Below are positions 47,644 to 57,929 of a stretch of DNA of 64,000 nt, one piece after another; position 1 is the stretch's first letter; the number at the start of each line of letters is the position of its first letter. The DNA comes from Lineus longissimus. Lineage: Eukaryota; Nemertea; Pilidiophora; Heteronemertea; Lineidae. The notes beneath the pieces were generated by a model. It made no database searches and was not told where the DNA came from. It saw only the letters and a list, made by a program, of their open reading frames with translations. Location of the stretch: positions 5,763,431-5,827,430 of the forward strand of contig NC_088322.1 in assembly GCF_910592395.1 (NCBI RefSeq), given 5' to 3'. The translations under genes were made by a program, and so were the position numbers.

Positions 47644-49612
47644 TCTTTCTGTGTTGTTTATAATATTAATCATGGTATTAAGCGTTTGTACTTATAATGC
47701 TCAGGGACTTGGGAGTGGTAAAATAGACTACATATCGCACTTACTAGACAATCATGACATTGTGTTGCTTCAGGAAACTTGGCTCTTGAAAGACAATTTG
47801 AACTTTATAGCGGATCGTATTCCAGATGTATGTACTCATGATGATTCCAAACCTTTGGTTGGGAGACCGTATGGGGGGTGTTCTATAATATGGAAGAAAT
47901 CAATTGTGTGGGAAGCTATTCCTGTCTTAAATTTCAATAGCAAGCGAATATGTGCTGTAAGTTTTAAGCTTTCACCAGATACTACCTTACTGGTCGTAAA
48001 TACTTATATGCCGTGTGATTTTAGAGTGGGTAATTTACCTGAATATCTTAGCATATTAGATGAGATAGCTGGGATAGCAGCTTCTACAGGTGCAGACCAT
48101 TTGATCATAGGTGGCGACTTTAACACTGACCTTAATAGGGATTCTCAAAACAGTCGGGCCTTATTGCCGTTTATTGCTACCGAAAGTTTGGAGAGAGCCA
48201 CACGGTTCCCACGTTCCGATATTCAGTATACTCATGAGAGTAAAATAACAGGAGTGAAATCGTCACTGGACCACTTTTTAATAAGTGCGAATCTCTTACC
48301 GTTGGTAACTCGTCATACATCAGTTCATGAAGGAGATAATTTGTCGGATCATTTTCCTATATCGATGTCCGTGGAGTTAAGTCCTGACCGTTTTTTTGAG
48401 ACAGTACATCCCCCCCTTGAAAGAAAAGTAGACTGGGCAAATGTAAATGAACATGATATTGCCGCATATCGGCACACATTAGATGGATGTCTTAACAATA
48501 TTGCAATTCCGCACCTCCTCCTTCAATGTGATTATTTCGACTGTCGTAACCATACTGACTTAATTGATGTCCTCTTCAAGGATATTGTAGATGCATGTAT
48601 GTCTTCTAGTGAAAGGAACATTCCTTATAAAGTACATTCCGACAAAAAGGTCATGCCAGGCTGGAATGACTATGTGGCGGAGCCAAAAAGGCAAACCCTT
48701 TGTTGGCATCACATTTGGAAATCAAACGGGTCTCCGCGAAATGGTTTAATAGCCGATATCCGGCGTCGAACGCAAATGCAGTATCACTTATCAATCAAAA
48801 CCGCAAAGAAAAATGAAAAACGATTTATTGCCGATAGTTTGGCAAACAATATGCTGTCGGGAAATGATAAAAACTTTTGGCGCGAGATAAAAAAGACAAC
48901 CCGCGCGACTTCCCAATTACCAAACAATGTAGACGGACATGTTGGCGAGGAAGCTATATGTACACACCTGGCGGAAAAGTATGAAAATCTTTATAATTCA
49001 GTCTCATATGACAGAAATGAAATGGATAATCTTCTCCTGGATATTAACCGTAATATATCGGAAACATGTTGTGATCCGCAGAGTAAATGTCACGTACAAC
49101 ATGTGATAACAGTTGGGGATGTTACATCAGCTATCAACTCGTTAAACCATCATAAAAATGATGGTGACAGCATTCTCTCTACGAACCATCTTAAGTATGG
49201 TACAAATAAGTTATGTGTTATGATGTCACTTTTATTCAATAGCATGTTAAAGCATGGCTATGCTCCAGTGAACATGCTATGTAGTACAGTCATTACTATA
49301 CCGAAGGATTCTAGGAAGTCTCTGAATGATTCGGCAAATTACCTTGGAATTGCCCTCAATAGTCCTTTTTGTAAACTTTTCGAAACAGTCATACTACAAA
49401 AATGTCAGGATGTTCTGAAATCGTCAGATATGCAGTTTGGTTATAAAAAAGGCGTGTCGACCAATGACTGTACCTTTGTTGTGAATGAAGTTGTCAGATA
49501 CTATCTAAATGGTGGAGGACAAGTATATGCAATGCTCTTAGATGCGAGCAAAGCGTTTGATAGGGTAGAATTTACGAGATTAGTGAAAGTATTGCTTAAA
49601 AAACATATATAT
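47624..49612 (+). pseudogene. LINE ORF2, endonuclease and N-terminal RT (host element)
   Basis: About 663 residues. The apurinic-type endonuclease starts CTYNAQGLGSGKIDYISHL (about residue 23). Catalytic motifs follow: LLQETWL, IIGGDFNTDLN, SSLDHFLIS, LSDHFPIS. The RT begins near residue 500 with HHKNDGDSILSTNHLKYGTN, then YLGIALNSPFCKLFE, and motif A, AMLLDASKAFDRVEF, with its catalytic Asp. The frame is then lost within about 15 codons as it enters the inserted minus-strand LINE; the nominal end at 49636 reads through foreign sequence. This half is otherwise unbroken, so the element may have been active when hit. Confidence 0.9.
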
Positions 49613-49757
49613 ATTTCTTTATTTCCTCCTTGTTAGAAGATTACAGAACAACAGTAATGTATAGTTATGTACAACAAGCAACAAATCAAAATTGCACGAG
49701 ACAAATCAAGAAATTAAAGTAAAGGTGTCTCTGAACTATTTCGCCTTAAACATTTTC

Positions 49758-52700
49758 TCACGGCCGCCAGGTGGCGGCAGTAACACCCAGAACTTGTGAC
49801 ATTTCGTCAAAATCGAGGCTATCTGTTTGCCTCCCCAGCAATGTTTCGACCAAATCACTGTCCATCATATTCCACAGTTCGCTACTAACATTAACGTCGC
49901 ATTTTTGCTCAATGCTGTCCCAAAACCGGTCCCTGTTACTGCTAAAGGCAGTGCATTGACAAAAAAAGTGAACTTGAGGGTCCGTGTAGACGCTGTTACA
50001 TTGTTCGCAGGATTTTTCGGTTGGTTCGACACGCAGTGTACACAACTTTGCCAGAAAGGCATAATTTGATGCTAAGTTCGGATCGTTCTTTGCACAAATC
50101 CAGAGCATAGACGGAAAGTCTAGAGACTTTTCAATGTTCAGTATTCTCTGATGGCCATTTTCTTGGCAGTCTAACACAAATCGTTTATTTTCAAACAGTA
50201 ATGTTGCTTCGTTCACTATAATTTTCCAGATTCCTTTATCTGGAAAGCTACATGTATCCGATTCAAAGTAATCGGTCAGATATTCACGGCAATTATATTT
50301 GTCCATAAGCTTTACGAGGTTTGGAACATAGCCTAAACTTTTATTACTGTCTTTACCCGCACGTTCGACCATATTGGCATATCGGCATTTTAGAACTTTC
50401 AAAGGAAGGGAATTTTCAGACATTTTTGCAAGTTGCCTGAAAAATTGCAAACACCTTCTGTCCAAGTAACACTGTAGCGTAGGACTGCCTATCATTGCTT
50501 GGCACACGGTTGTGCTCGTTAGCCGATTAAATCCTTGCATCCTTTTAAGACAGTAACGGTGGGCTCTTTCTAGAATAAACAGCTCTGAGAGAGCAATTTC
50601 CTGACACCAAATTTCAGCTCCATAAAGAGCTCTGGGAAGGCAAATCGTTCTGTACAAGTTGTGGCTTATTATTGGGCTGAAACCACTTGGCTGCTGATTT
50701 GGCCCAATTATGCTCATGAGCGTATTCTTCAGTTTCTGAGCAGCTTCAATAGTTCGCTGCGTAGACTTTAAGTATTTATCAACTAGTATCCCGAGGTGAA
50801 CATGAGAGGATTTTTCATTGACCGACTGGTTACCTAGCGCCCATTTCCTTTCATTTTTTGTTCGCTTCCATTGCGCAGCGGTTTCCCCTAGAACTATAAC
50901 ACAGCATTTTTCGGCATTGTAGTCATAGCGCCACTTGACTGAATACCGAAACGAACATGACATCATCCTATCAAGGCCACATTTTGTGAGAGAGAGCAAC
51001 GTGAGATCGTCTGCGTGACACGGTGAGCTGGAGTTTATATTGTCAATGTTTAATCCGTCTCTGGTGTCATCGAGCTCGTCTATTAGCGCGTTGATAAACA
51101 ACAAGTAAAGCCACGTTGACAAGACGCCACCTTGTCTCACGCCTTGTTTAAGCGCAAACCACGGCGAGGAGAATTCGTTTTCTGTGACACAGCTTTCTAT
51201 TTCTGCATAACAATTCTTTGTAACTCGCCAGAATTTCCCATTTATACCAAACATAAATAGTTTATACAGGAGACCTTCAATCCAGACGGTATCGTAGGCT
51301 TTACGGGTGTCCAAGAAGCAAGCGTACACTTTAGAATGTTTTTCGATCTGATGGTATATCGATTCCATCATGACAAATGACGTGGATACACAACTGCGAT
51401 TTTTCTGATAGGCGCTTTGTTGTGGGTTCGGAAAGACAATATTATTGTCTGCGGTCCAGTTTTGCAACCGAGTCAGCAGTAGCCTTTCAAATAACTTATA
51501 CAAGACTGGTAACAATGTGATAGGCCGATAGCTATTCGGATCACTCCTGTTCTTCCCATGACCTTTAAACAGTGTATGTATAACTCCCCGTTTTGCATCT
51601 CTCGGAATATGTTCATGTTTGAGGAACAGGTTAAAGAGTTCTGTGATTTTGACATGAAGGGCATGCCCGTCATATTTGATGTGTTCGTTGCCTACTCCAT
51701 CATGCCCTCCGGCTTTCCCGTTCTTTAGCTGTCGAATCCCACTTTTTACCTCTTCAGTGGTAAAGGGGGCGTCCAATGAGGGGTCGTGATTGGCAGCCGA
51801 TTCTCGCATCATTTCCCCTAGTTTGGTATCCACGAATCGTTTGAAGGCGGCGTCATATTCCGGTTTCACCTTTGGTGTGTAGAGCGTTTCATAGTGTTCC
51901 GCCCATTTACGCGTTATGTCGGTGGAACTATAGAAGATTGTTCCGTCAAAGCGCATGGGTGGCGGTAGTTTATTTGGGGTCCGACGGTTGGCTTTGAGCA
52001 GTTTCCAAAACTTAGTTTGGTCAATTTCTGCGCTTTCATTAAGTTCCCGGTAAAACTCTTGTTGTAGCTTTGCATTTTGTCGGCGAAACTCTGCGCGAAA
52101 TTCTCTTTTCTTCTCTTTATACTCTCTGTAGACAGTCGAGTCTGAGTCCCTGGGCTTACCCGCCGCTGTCCAGGCCAGCCGGGCGTCGCGCATTCTCTGG
52201 TGAAGTGGCTTGAGCGTTTCCTTCCAATTTGGACGGATATTCTTTCGAAACACACATTCAGGTATAGTTCGCGCGGATGCCACTAACATAGCGCTGACGA
52301 CTGATTGATACGCATTGTCAATTTCGCGACTGGTATAGAAATAACTCTGACTTATGTCGGGCAACTGGCGCTTCAGTTCCTGCCGGTATTGTACTATTTT
52401 GCTGAAATCAGTTTGGGCGCAATACTTCCATTTGAATCGTTTTCGTTTTCGCTGTACCAATGGTTCCTCATTGGAATGATCCTTTGTTTCTGAGGTACTG
52501 AGTTTCAGTATTGCATGGACGGCTAAATGGTCGGATGTATTTGGATCAACATCTTCCACCACTTCACATGTCTTCAAACATTCAAGCAGTAGCGAGTTTA
52601 TGCAAATGTGATCTATAAGCGTTTTGTTTGATCCTTCAAACGGATCGAACGTGTATGCGGGTCCTTTACATTGTGAGCTGACTGGGATCGATGAAAGCCC

Positions 52701-53267
52701 AGTCCGACGCAAAAATGAGTCTAGCGCACGAGTCCTTCTGCAGTCTGGTGGTGCTGGGATCCTTGGTCCTGTGGCTTTCGCATTGAAATCCCCCATTAGT
52801 ACGATTTCGCCGAGCGAGCTATAGAATTCGTATAACTGGAACAGGTAATCGATGTATTCGATAAAGAATTCGTCTGGGTAATTCGTACTCGGTAGATAAA
52901 CCATGAATATCGTGAGCATCCTCTTATTGTTTAGGTTCACAGTGATTCCAGTTATTCTATCGCTTTCTAAGTCGAGCGTTCTGATGTACGGCGTAAGGTC
53001 TTTGTTCCAAAGCAGGGCAACCCCACCTTTGCCTCTGCGCACTTTATCACCTGAAAACAGGTCTGCAGAGCAGACTGCATGGCATGAAAACGCATTGTTT
53101 ATCGACTCCAAGAATTTTGTAGAATCAGGGTATAGCCAGTGTTCGCATATTCCAAGAATGTCAAGTTTGCGCGAAATAATCAGATTTTCCGCATACAGGG
53201 AACCGTACATTATTCCTCGTGCATTCCAGCACGCTATTGCTAAATTGTTTCGTGAAACTATGGCCAT
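49758..53267 (-). CDS. LINE ORF2 polyprotein: endonuclease plus reverse transcriptase
   Basis: 1169 codons, intact. It nicks the target DNA and copies its RNA there (target-primed reverse transcription). The endonuclease occupies about residues 8-255: LAIACWNARGI, CEHWLYPDS, MGDFNAKATG, TLIDHICINS, SDHLAVH. The RT occupies about 480-800: NSYRPITLLPVLYKLFE, motif A FLDTRKAYDTVW, QGVRQGGVLS, then the catalytic box as HADD (DNA 51006-51017), with His in place of the usual Tyr/Phe and both Asp kept. The C-terminal CEQCNSVYTDPQVHFFCQC (about 1095-1115) is the Cys/His motif of CR1-type elements. It starts 16 bases after the inferred ORF1 end. Full length and lack of stops suggest a young, possibly active copy. 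The exact clade is uncertain. Confidence 0.93.
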   Translation of the reverse strand: MAIVSRNNLAIACWNARGIMYGSLYAENLIISRKLDILGICEHWLYPDSTKFLESINNAFSCHAVCSADLFSGDKVRRGKGGVALLWNKDLTPYIRTLDLESDRITGITVNLNNKRMLTIFMVYLPSTNYPDEFFIEYIDYLFQLYEFYSSLGEIVLMGDFNAKATGPRIPAPPDCRRTRALDSFLRRTGLSSIPVSSQCKGPAYTFDPFEGSNKTLIDHICINSLLLECLKTCEVVEDVDPNTSDHLAVHAILKLSTSETKDHSNEEPLVQRKRKRFKWKYCAQTDFSKIVQYRQELKRQLPDISQSYFYTSREIDNAYQSVVSAMLVASARTIPECVFRKNIRPNWKETLKPLHQRMRDARLAWTAAGKPRDSDSTVYREYKEKKREFRAEFRRQNAKLQQEFYRELNESAEIDQTKFWKLLKANRRTPNKLPPPMRFDGTIFYSSTDITRKWAEHYETLYTPKVKPEYDAAFKRFVDTKLGEMMRESAANHDPSLDAPFTTEEVKSGIRQLKNGKAGGHDGVGNEHIKYDGHALHVKITELFNLFLKHEHIPRDAKRGVIHTLFKGHGKNRSDPNSYRPITLLPVLYKLFERLLLTRLQNWTADNNIVFPNPQQSAYQKNRSCVSTSFVMMESIYHQIEKHSKVYACFLDTRKAYDTVWIEGLLYKLFMFGINGKFWRVTKNCYAEIESCVTENEFSSPWFALKQGVRQGGVLSTWLYLLFINALIDELDDTRDGLNIDNINSSSPCHADDLTLLSLTKCGLDRMMSCSFRYSVKWRYDYNAEKCCVIVLGETAAQWKRTKNERKWALGNQSVNEKSSHVHLGILVDKYLKSTQRTIEAAQKLKNTLMSIIGPNQQPSGFSPIISHNLYRTICLPRALYGAEIWCQEIALSELFILERAHRYCLKRMQGFNRLTSTTVCQAMIGSPTLQCYLDRRCLQFFRQLAKMSENSLPLKVLKCRYANMVERAGKDSNKSLGYVPNLVKLMDKYNCREYLTDYFESDTCSFPDKGIWKIIVNEATLLFENKRFVLDCQENGHQRILNIEKSLDFPSMLWICAKNDPNLASNYAFLAKLCTLRVEPTEKSCEQCNSVYTDPQVHFFCQCTAFSSNRDRFWDSIEQKCDVNVSSELWNMMDSDLVETLLGRQTDSLDFDEMSQVLGVTAATWRP

Positions 53268-53282
53268 AATGACGTGGCAGAT

Positions 53283-55200
53283 TTAGTCCCACCATTCCCG
53301 ACACTGAATTCCTTCCGGCCAAAACTGTTCATCTAATAGCGCAGTCTTATCTACTTCGTCAATGATAACTTTCGCAGACTGAGTCCCTCGAATTATGAAT
53401 TCCTTGATTGATAAGAAATTCCACCATGGATTCGGCACTGCTGTTGAGCGCAATACGTCCTACGAAAATCACAGCTCTCCTCCGACGTTGTTTCCGGGCC
53501 ACGCCTTGAAACCGCATTTCCTTGCTGACGCCGATGACGGTGGTGATCTTCTGTGGGGTACCAGTTTTCTGAACGATCGGAGTGTTCTTTTCAACCAGCT
53601 TAGCTGTTCTGTTCTCCTCGTTTACATGTACTGCAGCTCTAGATGCTTGTCGATCAATTGGGTTATTCTCTTCTGCAAGCGGTGTAGCCTTAGATGCTTG
53701 TCGATCCGACGTGTTATTCTCTTTTACCAGTGTTGCAGCTCTTGATGATTGTCGTTCAGATAGAGCCTGTTGTTGAAGTATATGCGGCGTGGGGTGCATT
53801 GGTTTTGCGGTAACGGTAGAGTAGCTGTCCGACGACGATCTCATGCGGCATATATCTCGCTCCACCTGACTAATCCTGGCTCTCAGTGACGTTGAGTCTT
53901 TCTCCATTTTGGGAATGACGCATTGATCAATGTTATTCAACTTCTCCATTGTTTCTGCAGTTGTTTTTATGTCCGCTTTCATTAGCTTGATATCACTACG
54001 GAGTTTGCTTATGCCGGAATCGCGCATATCCTTAATTCTTTCGCACGAAAGTTTGCATTCTGCAAATTCACCCGGAAGTTTACCAAACATATTGACCTTG
54101 CCTAATAATGGGTTGAGCTGATTCGCAAAGTAAGTCTTTTGTTCAACAAGACGTTTTTCTAAATTATCAGCTTTTCCCTTTTCTCTCTCTATCGATTTTT
54201 TAAGTTTATCACATTCCTCCTTGAGGAACGAATTCTCCTTCGTGAGACTGAGAATATGGTAATCCACATCCTCTTTGAATGATTTGAACTTGCTTAATCC
54301 TTCTGAACGGCCTTGCCTCGACTTCTCCACGTCCTTCTGCAGGGTAACTATATTTGCGCGAATCTCAGTAATTGCCTGCGAATTACTATCATTTGCTTCA
54401 CTTGCTAAAATTTCACACTTTTTGAGCACTGTATCAGAATTATCACGCTTTTTCAACAGAGTTAAATCTGATTCGATTCTACTGACCGTTTCGAACAGCT
54501 CAGCCAGTTTCGTTTCTGTGTTGGCATTCTGGCCTTTGTTCGGAGATCTTTGTGTTTCGGCACTCGCCACTGAACGTTCTGCTCCAATCGCCGATGTATT
54601 GTCCAGAGAACTTAAGCCACTTATTTCGGTTTGTTGTGATTGGGCTGATTGGCACTCGTTGTTGACACTTTCGTCCTCGTTAATGCCTGTAGTTTGAGGT
54701 TGTGAAAACACCGTGACGACTCCATCACTATGTTGTTGACTGGACGGTGATCTACCGTGACTGTAGAAAACTTCTTTCACATCATCGATGGCTGCCCCAT
54801 CAATGAAAGCCTGTAGCACGTAGCAGTCCTTCGCGAATTTGCATGTTTTGCTGGCAGCTTTTGTGGTTTTCCTCCTCAACGGTTCTCCCGGGGGACACTC
54901 AGTTGGTCGAAGACGCTTAGCTTTTCCACACAACCGTGTTCGATAAAGATCGACCATTTGGACGTTTGCGTCCACGATACTTAATAACTTATCGACATAA
55001 GAATCTCTAGGGAGATTTATTAGTTCATTGTCGAACTGTTCAGCCCAGGCTTGTCCTGGGGGTATTGAATCCGTTTCGGAATCTTGCATGCACTTTGTAC
55101 AGCCAAGTGTAAATGATGTACAGTTCTGTGTGTACTGCGAGCATTGTTCAGTGTCCAGGGACTGGGAAGAATTGAACTTCCCTGTTTCACCTTTATCCAT
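53283..55200 (-). pseudogene. LINE ORF1 (nested element), coiled-coil, one frame break
   Basis: The frame 55200-53359 gives 613 residues. A Cys-rich N-terminus (CSQYTQNCTSFTLGCTKCMQ, about 16-35) and a basic PTECPPGEPLRRKTTK precede a long coiled coil (about 230-460) with heptads such as LSLTKENSFLKEECDKLKKS. A 17-residue tandem repeat DRQASKATPLAEENNPI and variants follows (about 497-548). The RRM-like C-terminal domain starts RRRAVIFVGRIALNSSAE. A frame break near 53385-53400 makes the listed stop premature: the next frame continues TQSAKVIIDEVDKTALLDEQ and FWPEGIQCREWWD to a stop at 53283-53285, matching ORF1 ends of the family. One indel may inactivate ORF1, or be an assembly error. Confidence 0.85.
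53640..53765 (-). repeat. 51-bp in-frame tandem repeat in ORF1
   Basis: GATGCTTGTCGATC recurs on the plus strand at about 51-bp spacing (near 53641 and 53692, with a diverged copy near 53743). It encodes the 17-residue repeat before the ORF1 C-terminal domain. Confidence 0.75.
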
Positions 55201-55250
55201 GGAAAGTTCGTTCGAATTTTCGTTATCAACTGATAGACGTTCACTTTCTA

Positions 55251-56264
55251 TTGATATTTACCTACCTGCGGATACGCTGGGGTAAATCCCACTCAAATTA
55301 TTTCAATGTTACAAATGGTGTGAAGCAAGGAGGGATACTTTCTCCATTTCTCTTTGTTAATTACATGGACGAACTACTGTTAAAACTAAAAGGTTCGGGA
55401 TATGGTTGTTATATTGGCGCTACATTTGCAGGAGCTTATGCTTACGCTGACGATATTATTATTTTATGTCCAACAAAGTTTTCCTTGTCGGCCCAGCTAG
55501 ATATAGCAGTTCAGTTCTCAAAGGATTATATGATCAAATTCATCCCAACCAAATGCCAACTCCTATTTTTCAGTCTAATAACCAAAACAGTGGGTGATAT
55601 AATAATAAACTTTCAAGACATTCCTGTACGGGCTAATGGAACTGCTACCCACCTAGGAAACATCATAGGACCAGATTCTCAAGATAAAAATATTCTTAAG
55701 TCTATATCTGATTTTAACAGAAGGGTCAATGTCCTTTTGTCAAGGTTTCATTTCTGTAATTTTGAAACAAAGGTTAAACTTTTTCAATCGTTTTGTATGT
55801 CCCTGTATGGTTCCGTTCTGTGGGACCTCGGAGATAGGTCTGTCAACCTTTTGTATACCGCATGGAGGAAGGCGGTCAGAAGAATTTTATCTGTACATCC
55901 TAGAACGCACTGTGTCTTATTACAACATTTAATTTTGTCAAGTCCGATAGAGGCTACTCTCCACAACAGATTTCTACGTTTCATGAGCAGGTCATCGGAA
56001 ACAAATAATAACTACATTCAAATAGCCTTTCAGTTGGCATTAAATGGAAGCTCGTCCTCTGTGTCTAACTCTATCTCATACATTACCAATTTAATTGGGG
56101 CACCGCGTTCTACAATCGGAAACATCGACGCGGTGCCATACGTTCATCCTTCAGAAGCTATTTTGGTTCGGTCAAGTGCCATTAGGGATTTCCTCCATTT
56201 ACTAGATACAAACCGCGGGGATGTAAATATAAAAACCATTGTTGATTTTTTGTGCACTGAGTAG
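55251..56264 (+). pseudogene. LINE ORF2, C-terminal RT and tail (host element)
   Basis: Continuation of the ORF2 cut at 49612. It opens LRIRWGKSHSNYFNVTNGVK (55266 on), then QGGILSPFLFVNYMDELL, and the catalytic box YADD at 55443-55454. The thumb region reads TATHLGNIIGPDSQDKNILK. The C-terminal domain contains WRKAVRRILSVHPRTHC and ends DFLCTE at 56264. There is no stop inside. About 330 residues remain open, so the split is the only severe damage to this ORF2. The first codon shown is not a true start: translation would come from the upstream half. Confidence 0.9.
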
Positions 56265-56381
56265 CACCCTGTAACCTGTATTCTGTGGAGTCGCGCCTGC
56301 ACCATTTTTTTTTGTATCACTGTGCATAATTTGTAATCATGTTTGTTTGTCTAGACGTGTAAATGTAATTTACATATCGAA

Positions 56382-56402
56382 TAAAGATACCAATAATAAT
56401 TA
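56382..56402 (+). terminator. LINE polyadenylation signal and simple-repeat tail
   Basis: AATAAAGATACC then AATAATAAT closes the element. AATAAA is the animal poly(A) signal, and trinucleotide tails are usual for CR1-type LINEs. Confidence 0.75.
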
Positions 56403-56527
56403 AGTCGAACTTTGTCGAGCTTTGCTCTTGTGACGAAAGTCATGTTCTCTTGACGAAGTCATAGTTTTAGATTGATTAAGATCGATTAAGTTTTAAGAAT
56501 AACAAAACCAAGTTAAGGGATAATTAC
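56403..56527. other. Spacer
   Basis: Includes a direct pair, TCGAACTTTGTCGAGC and TGACGAAGTCAT-like. No gene. Confidence 0.4.
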
Positions 56528-56683
56528 ATGACACTTATTACGATACCCGATGGTCTCTATGACCTAGAAAGTTTTTCAAAAATGTTTTCATATCAACTGA
56601 AAGAAAACATATTAAGTCAAAATGCTGTTAGATTTGATTTAGAAAACCCACTGCATGGTTACGGCTATATTGCACTTACTTAA
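56528..56683 (+). pseudogene. Unidentified protein of the multi-gene element, N-terminal part
   Basis: ATG at 56528 opens 51 codons: MTLITIPDGLYDLESFSKMF, then NAVRFDLENPLHGYGYIALT and a stop. The same codon style as the 45.5-kb genes just across the LINE. The fold looks beta-rich. The continuation appears at 57619 after about 930 bp of foreign or scrambled sequence. No family named. Confidence 0.45.
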
Positions 56684-57618
56684 GAGAAGAAATGAGAATC
56701 GATATCAAATTATGTTTATGGGTAAAAGCAATGAACTGTTTGGGTTTAAACGTTTGGAATGGCCTTATGCAGCGGTCAATTGTAACTCTGCCCCCCCCCC
56801 CCCCCTTCAGACATTCGACACTTATGCGACACCCGGAAGATATAAGGACGTCCAGGAATCGACACTTGTTCACCCAGAACTTTTAACTTCTACTCCAGGA
56901 TTTCACTCTTTCTTCCTGTGGTCAAGTTCAGAACGTCACCTTTTTTCCACCTGACAGAATCCTGAAGTTCAGAACGTCACCTTTTTTTCACCTGACAGAA
57001 TCCTGAACGCCTGGAATTCAACACCAACTCACAGGTATAGCATATTAATCGGCCAAATTGACGATCTCTCAACTGCTTCCGGTCGGAGACATGGAGGCCG
57101 CCATCTTGGAATATTGTCAATTTTGACGGCTCAATTTCACACAAAAACCACCTCCGAACTCCGTGAATCACCAATGTCTTCGCCAAAAAAAGGAACCATA
57201 ACAATCTACAGATATCCCGACGCATGACACTGCTGGAGAGATCAATCAATCTTTGCACTACAGCTGGATATACTAGAAAACATTCTAAGCACTCCACTCA
57301 CCTGCTGTCCATGATGCTGCCCAGCTCCAAAAAAGTGTCTGGGCATGTCTGGGATGGGCCGTGGCAGTTCGTCAGGAATGCGACGCTTGTTCGACATGCC
57401 TGTCGCAACTTCGTCGACAGGAATTCACCAAAGACAATTGCTTTTAATATCAGACCTACGACGGAAATTCGATGCTACTCTTTTCCCAATACGCCAGAGG
57501 TTCGACTGTCTGATTTTTTCTTAACCCTCAGGAAGCGACACTAATCCGGCGTCGCATTAGCGTCGACCCCTGAGGTCAGAGTTAGAATTGACCGCTGCAT
57601 TATTCTTCTGAAGATGGC
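56684..57618. other. Probable insertion between two halves of a gene remnant
   Basis: Holds a poly-C run near 56790 and a 42-bp tandem duplication (GTTCAGAACGTCACCTTTTT, 56927-57008). The G+C level is higher than in the flanking remnants. Frames here have no motifs. TIRs were not found. Confidence 0.45.
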
Positions 57619-57925
57619 GTGATCGTAAGTGATTATCCAATGAATTTCAGACCAATAAACTATTTTGTTTTACACTGGGATATAATTAACACTAATAAAG
57701 TACTTAGTAACAGTGAACCGTCAGATGTGCTAGCCATTAAACCAATAAAGAAAGCTAACATTGGATATATGATGACGTACACATTTGATAAACCAATATA
57801 GATACCATGACAAATCAAAGTTCAGTAAAAAAGGGATAAGATTAACTGATGAGAACGACAACATTATCGATCTTAATGGTTTTGACGTAAGATATCAATT
57901 GTTAATAAAGGGTAAATCACCCTAA
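57619..57925 (+). pseudogene. Unidentified protein of the multi-gene element, C-terminal part
   Basis: The frame to 57801 reads NFRPINYFVLHWDIINTNK and SNSEPSDVLAIKPIKKANI. After a stop and shift near 57800, a second frame has KKGIRLTDENDNIIDLNGFD and ends at 57925. From memory, this pattern (a conserved central block, then a D-ENG-L-D-F/L-NG beta hairpin near the C-terminus) matches small uncharacterised proteins clustered in some invertebrate genomes. Function unknown. Confidence 0.5.
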
Positions 57926-57929
57926 TTAA

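Larger units (their letters stand above)
49612..55250 (-). mobile_element. Nested, near full-length LINE inserted into the RT gene of another LINE
   Basis: About 5.6 kb on the minus strand: 5' end near 55205-55250, ORF1 55200-53283, ORF2 53267-49758, 3' end near 49612 with GGAAATAAAGAAATATATAT. The short 5' UTR (under 60 bp) may be complete or slightly truncated. An exact target duplication could not be fixed: ATATTT flanks both ends, and about 5-15 host RT residues are unaccounted for, so a small deletion at integration is possible. Confidence 0.85.
45795..56402 (+). mobile_element. CR1-like LINE, split by a nested LINE
   Basis: The plus-strand element comprises ORF1 (46175-47643), ORF2 (47624-49612 and 55251-56264), a 3' UTR with AATAAAGATACC and an AAT-repeat tail ending near 56402. 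The 5' end is not fixed: it lies between 45790 and 46170. A YY1-like AACATGGCGGCC at 45796-45807 could mark it. Without the insert it would be about 5 kb. It lies between two groups of the A+T-rich gene remnants, so it landed in that element. Confidence 0.85.

Noticed and set aside
54275-54697. 140-codon plus-strand frame
   Set aside because: Shadow of the nested LINE ORF1 coiled coil on the minus strand.
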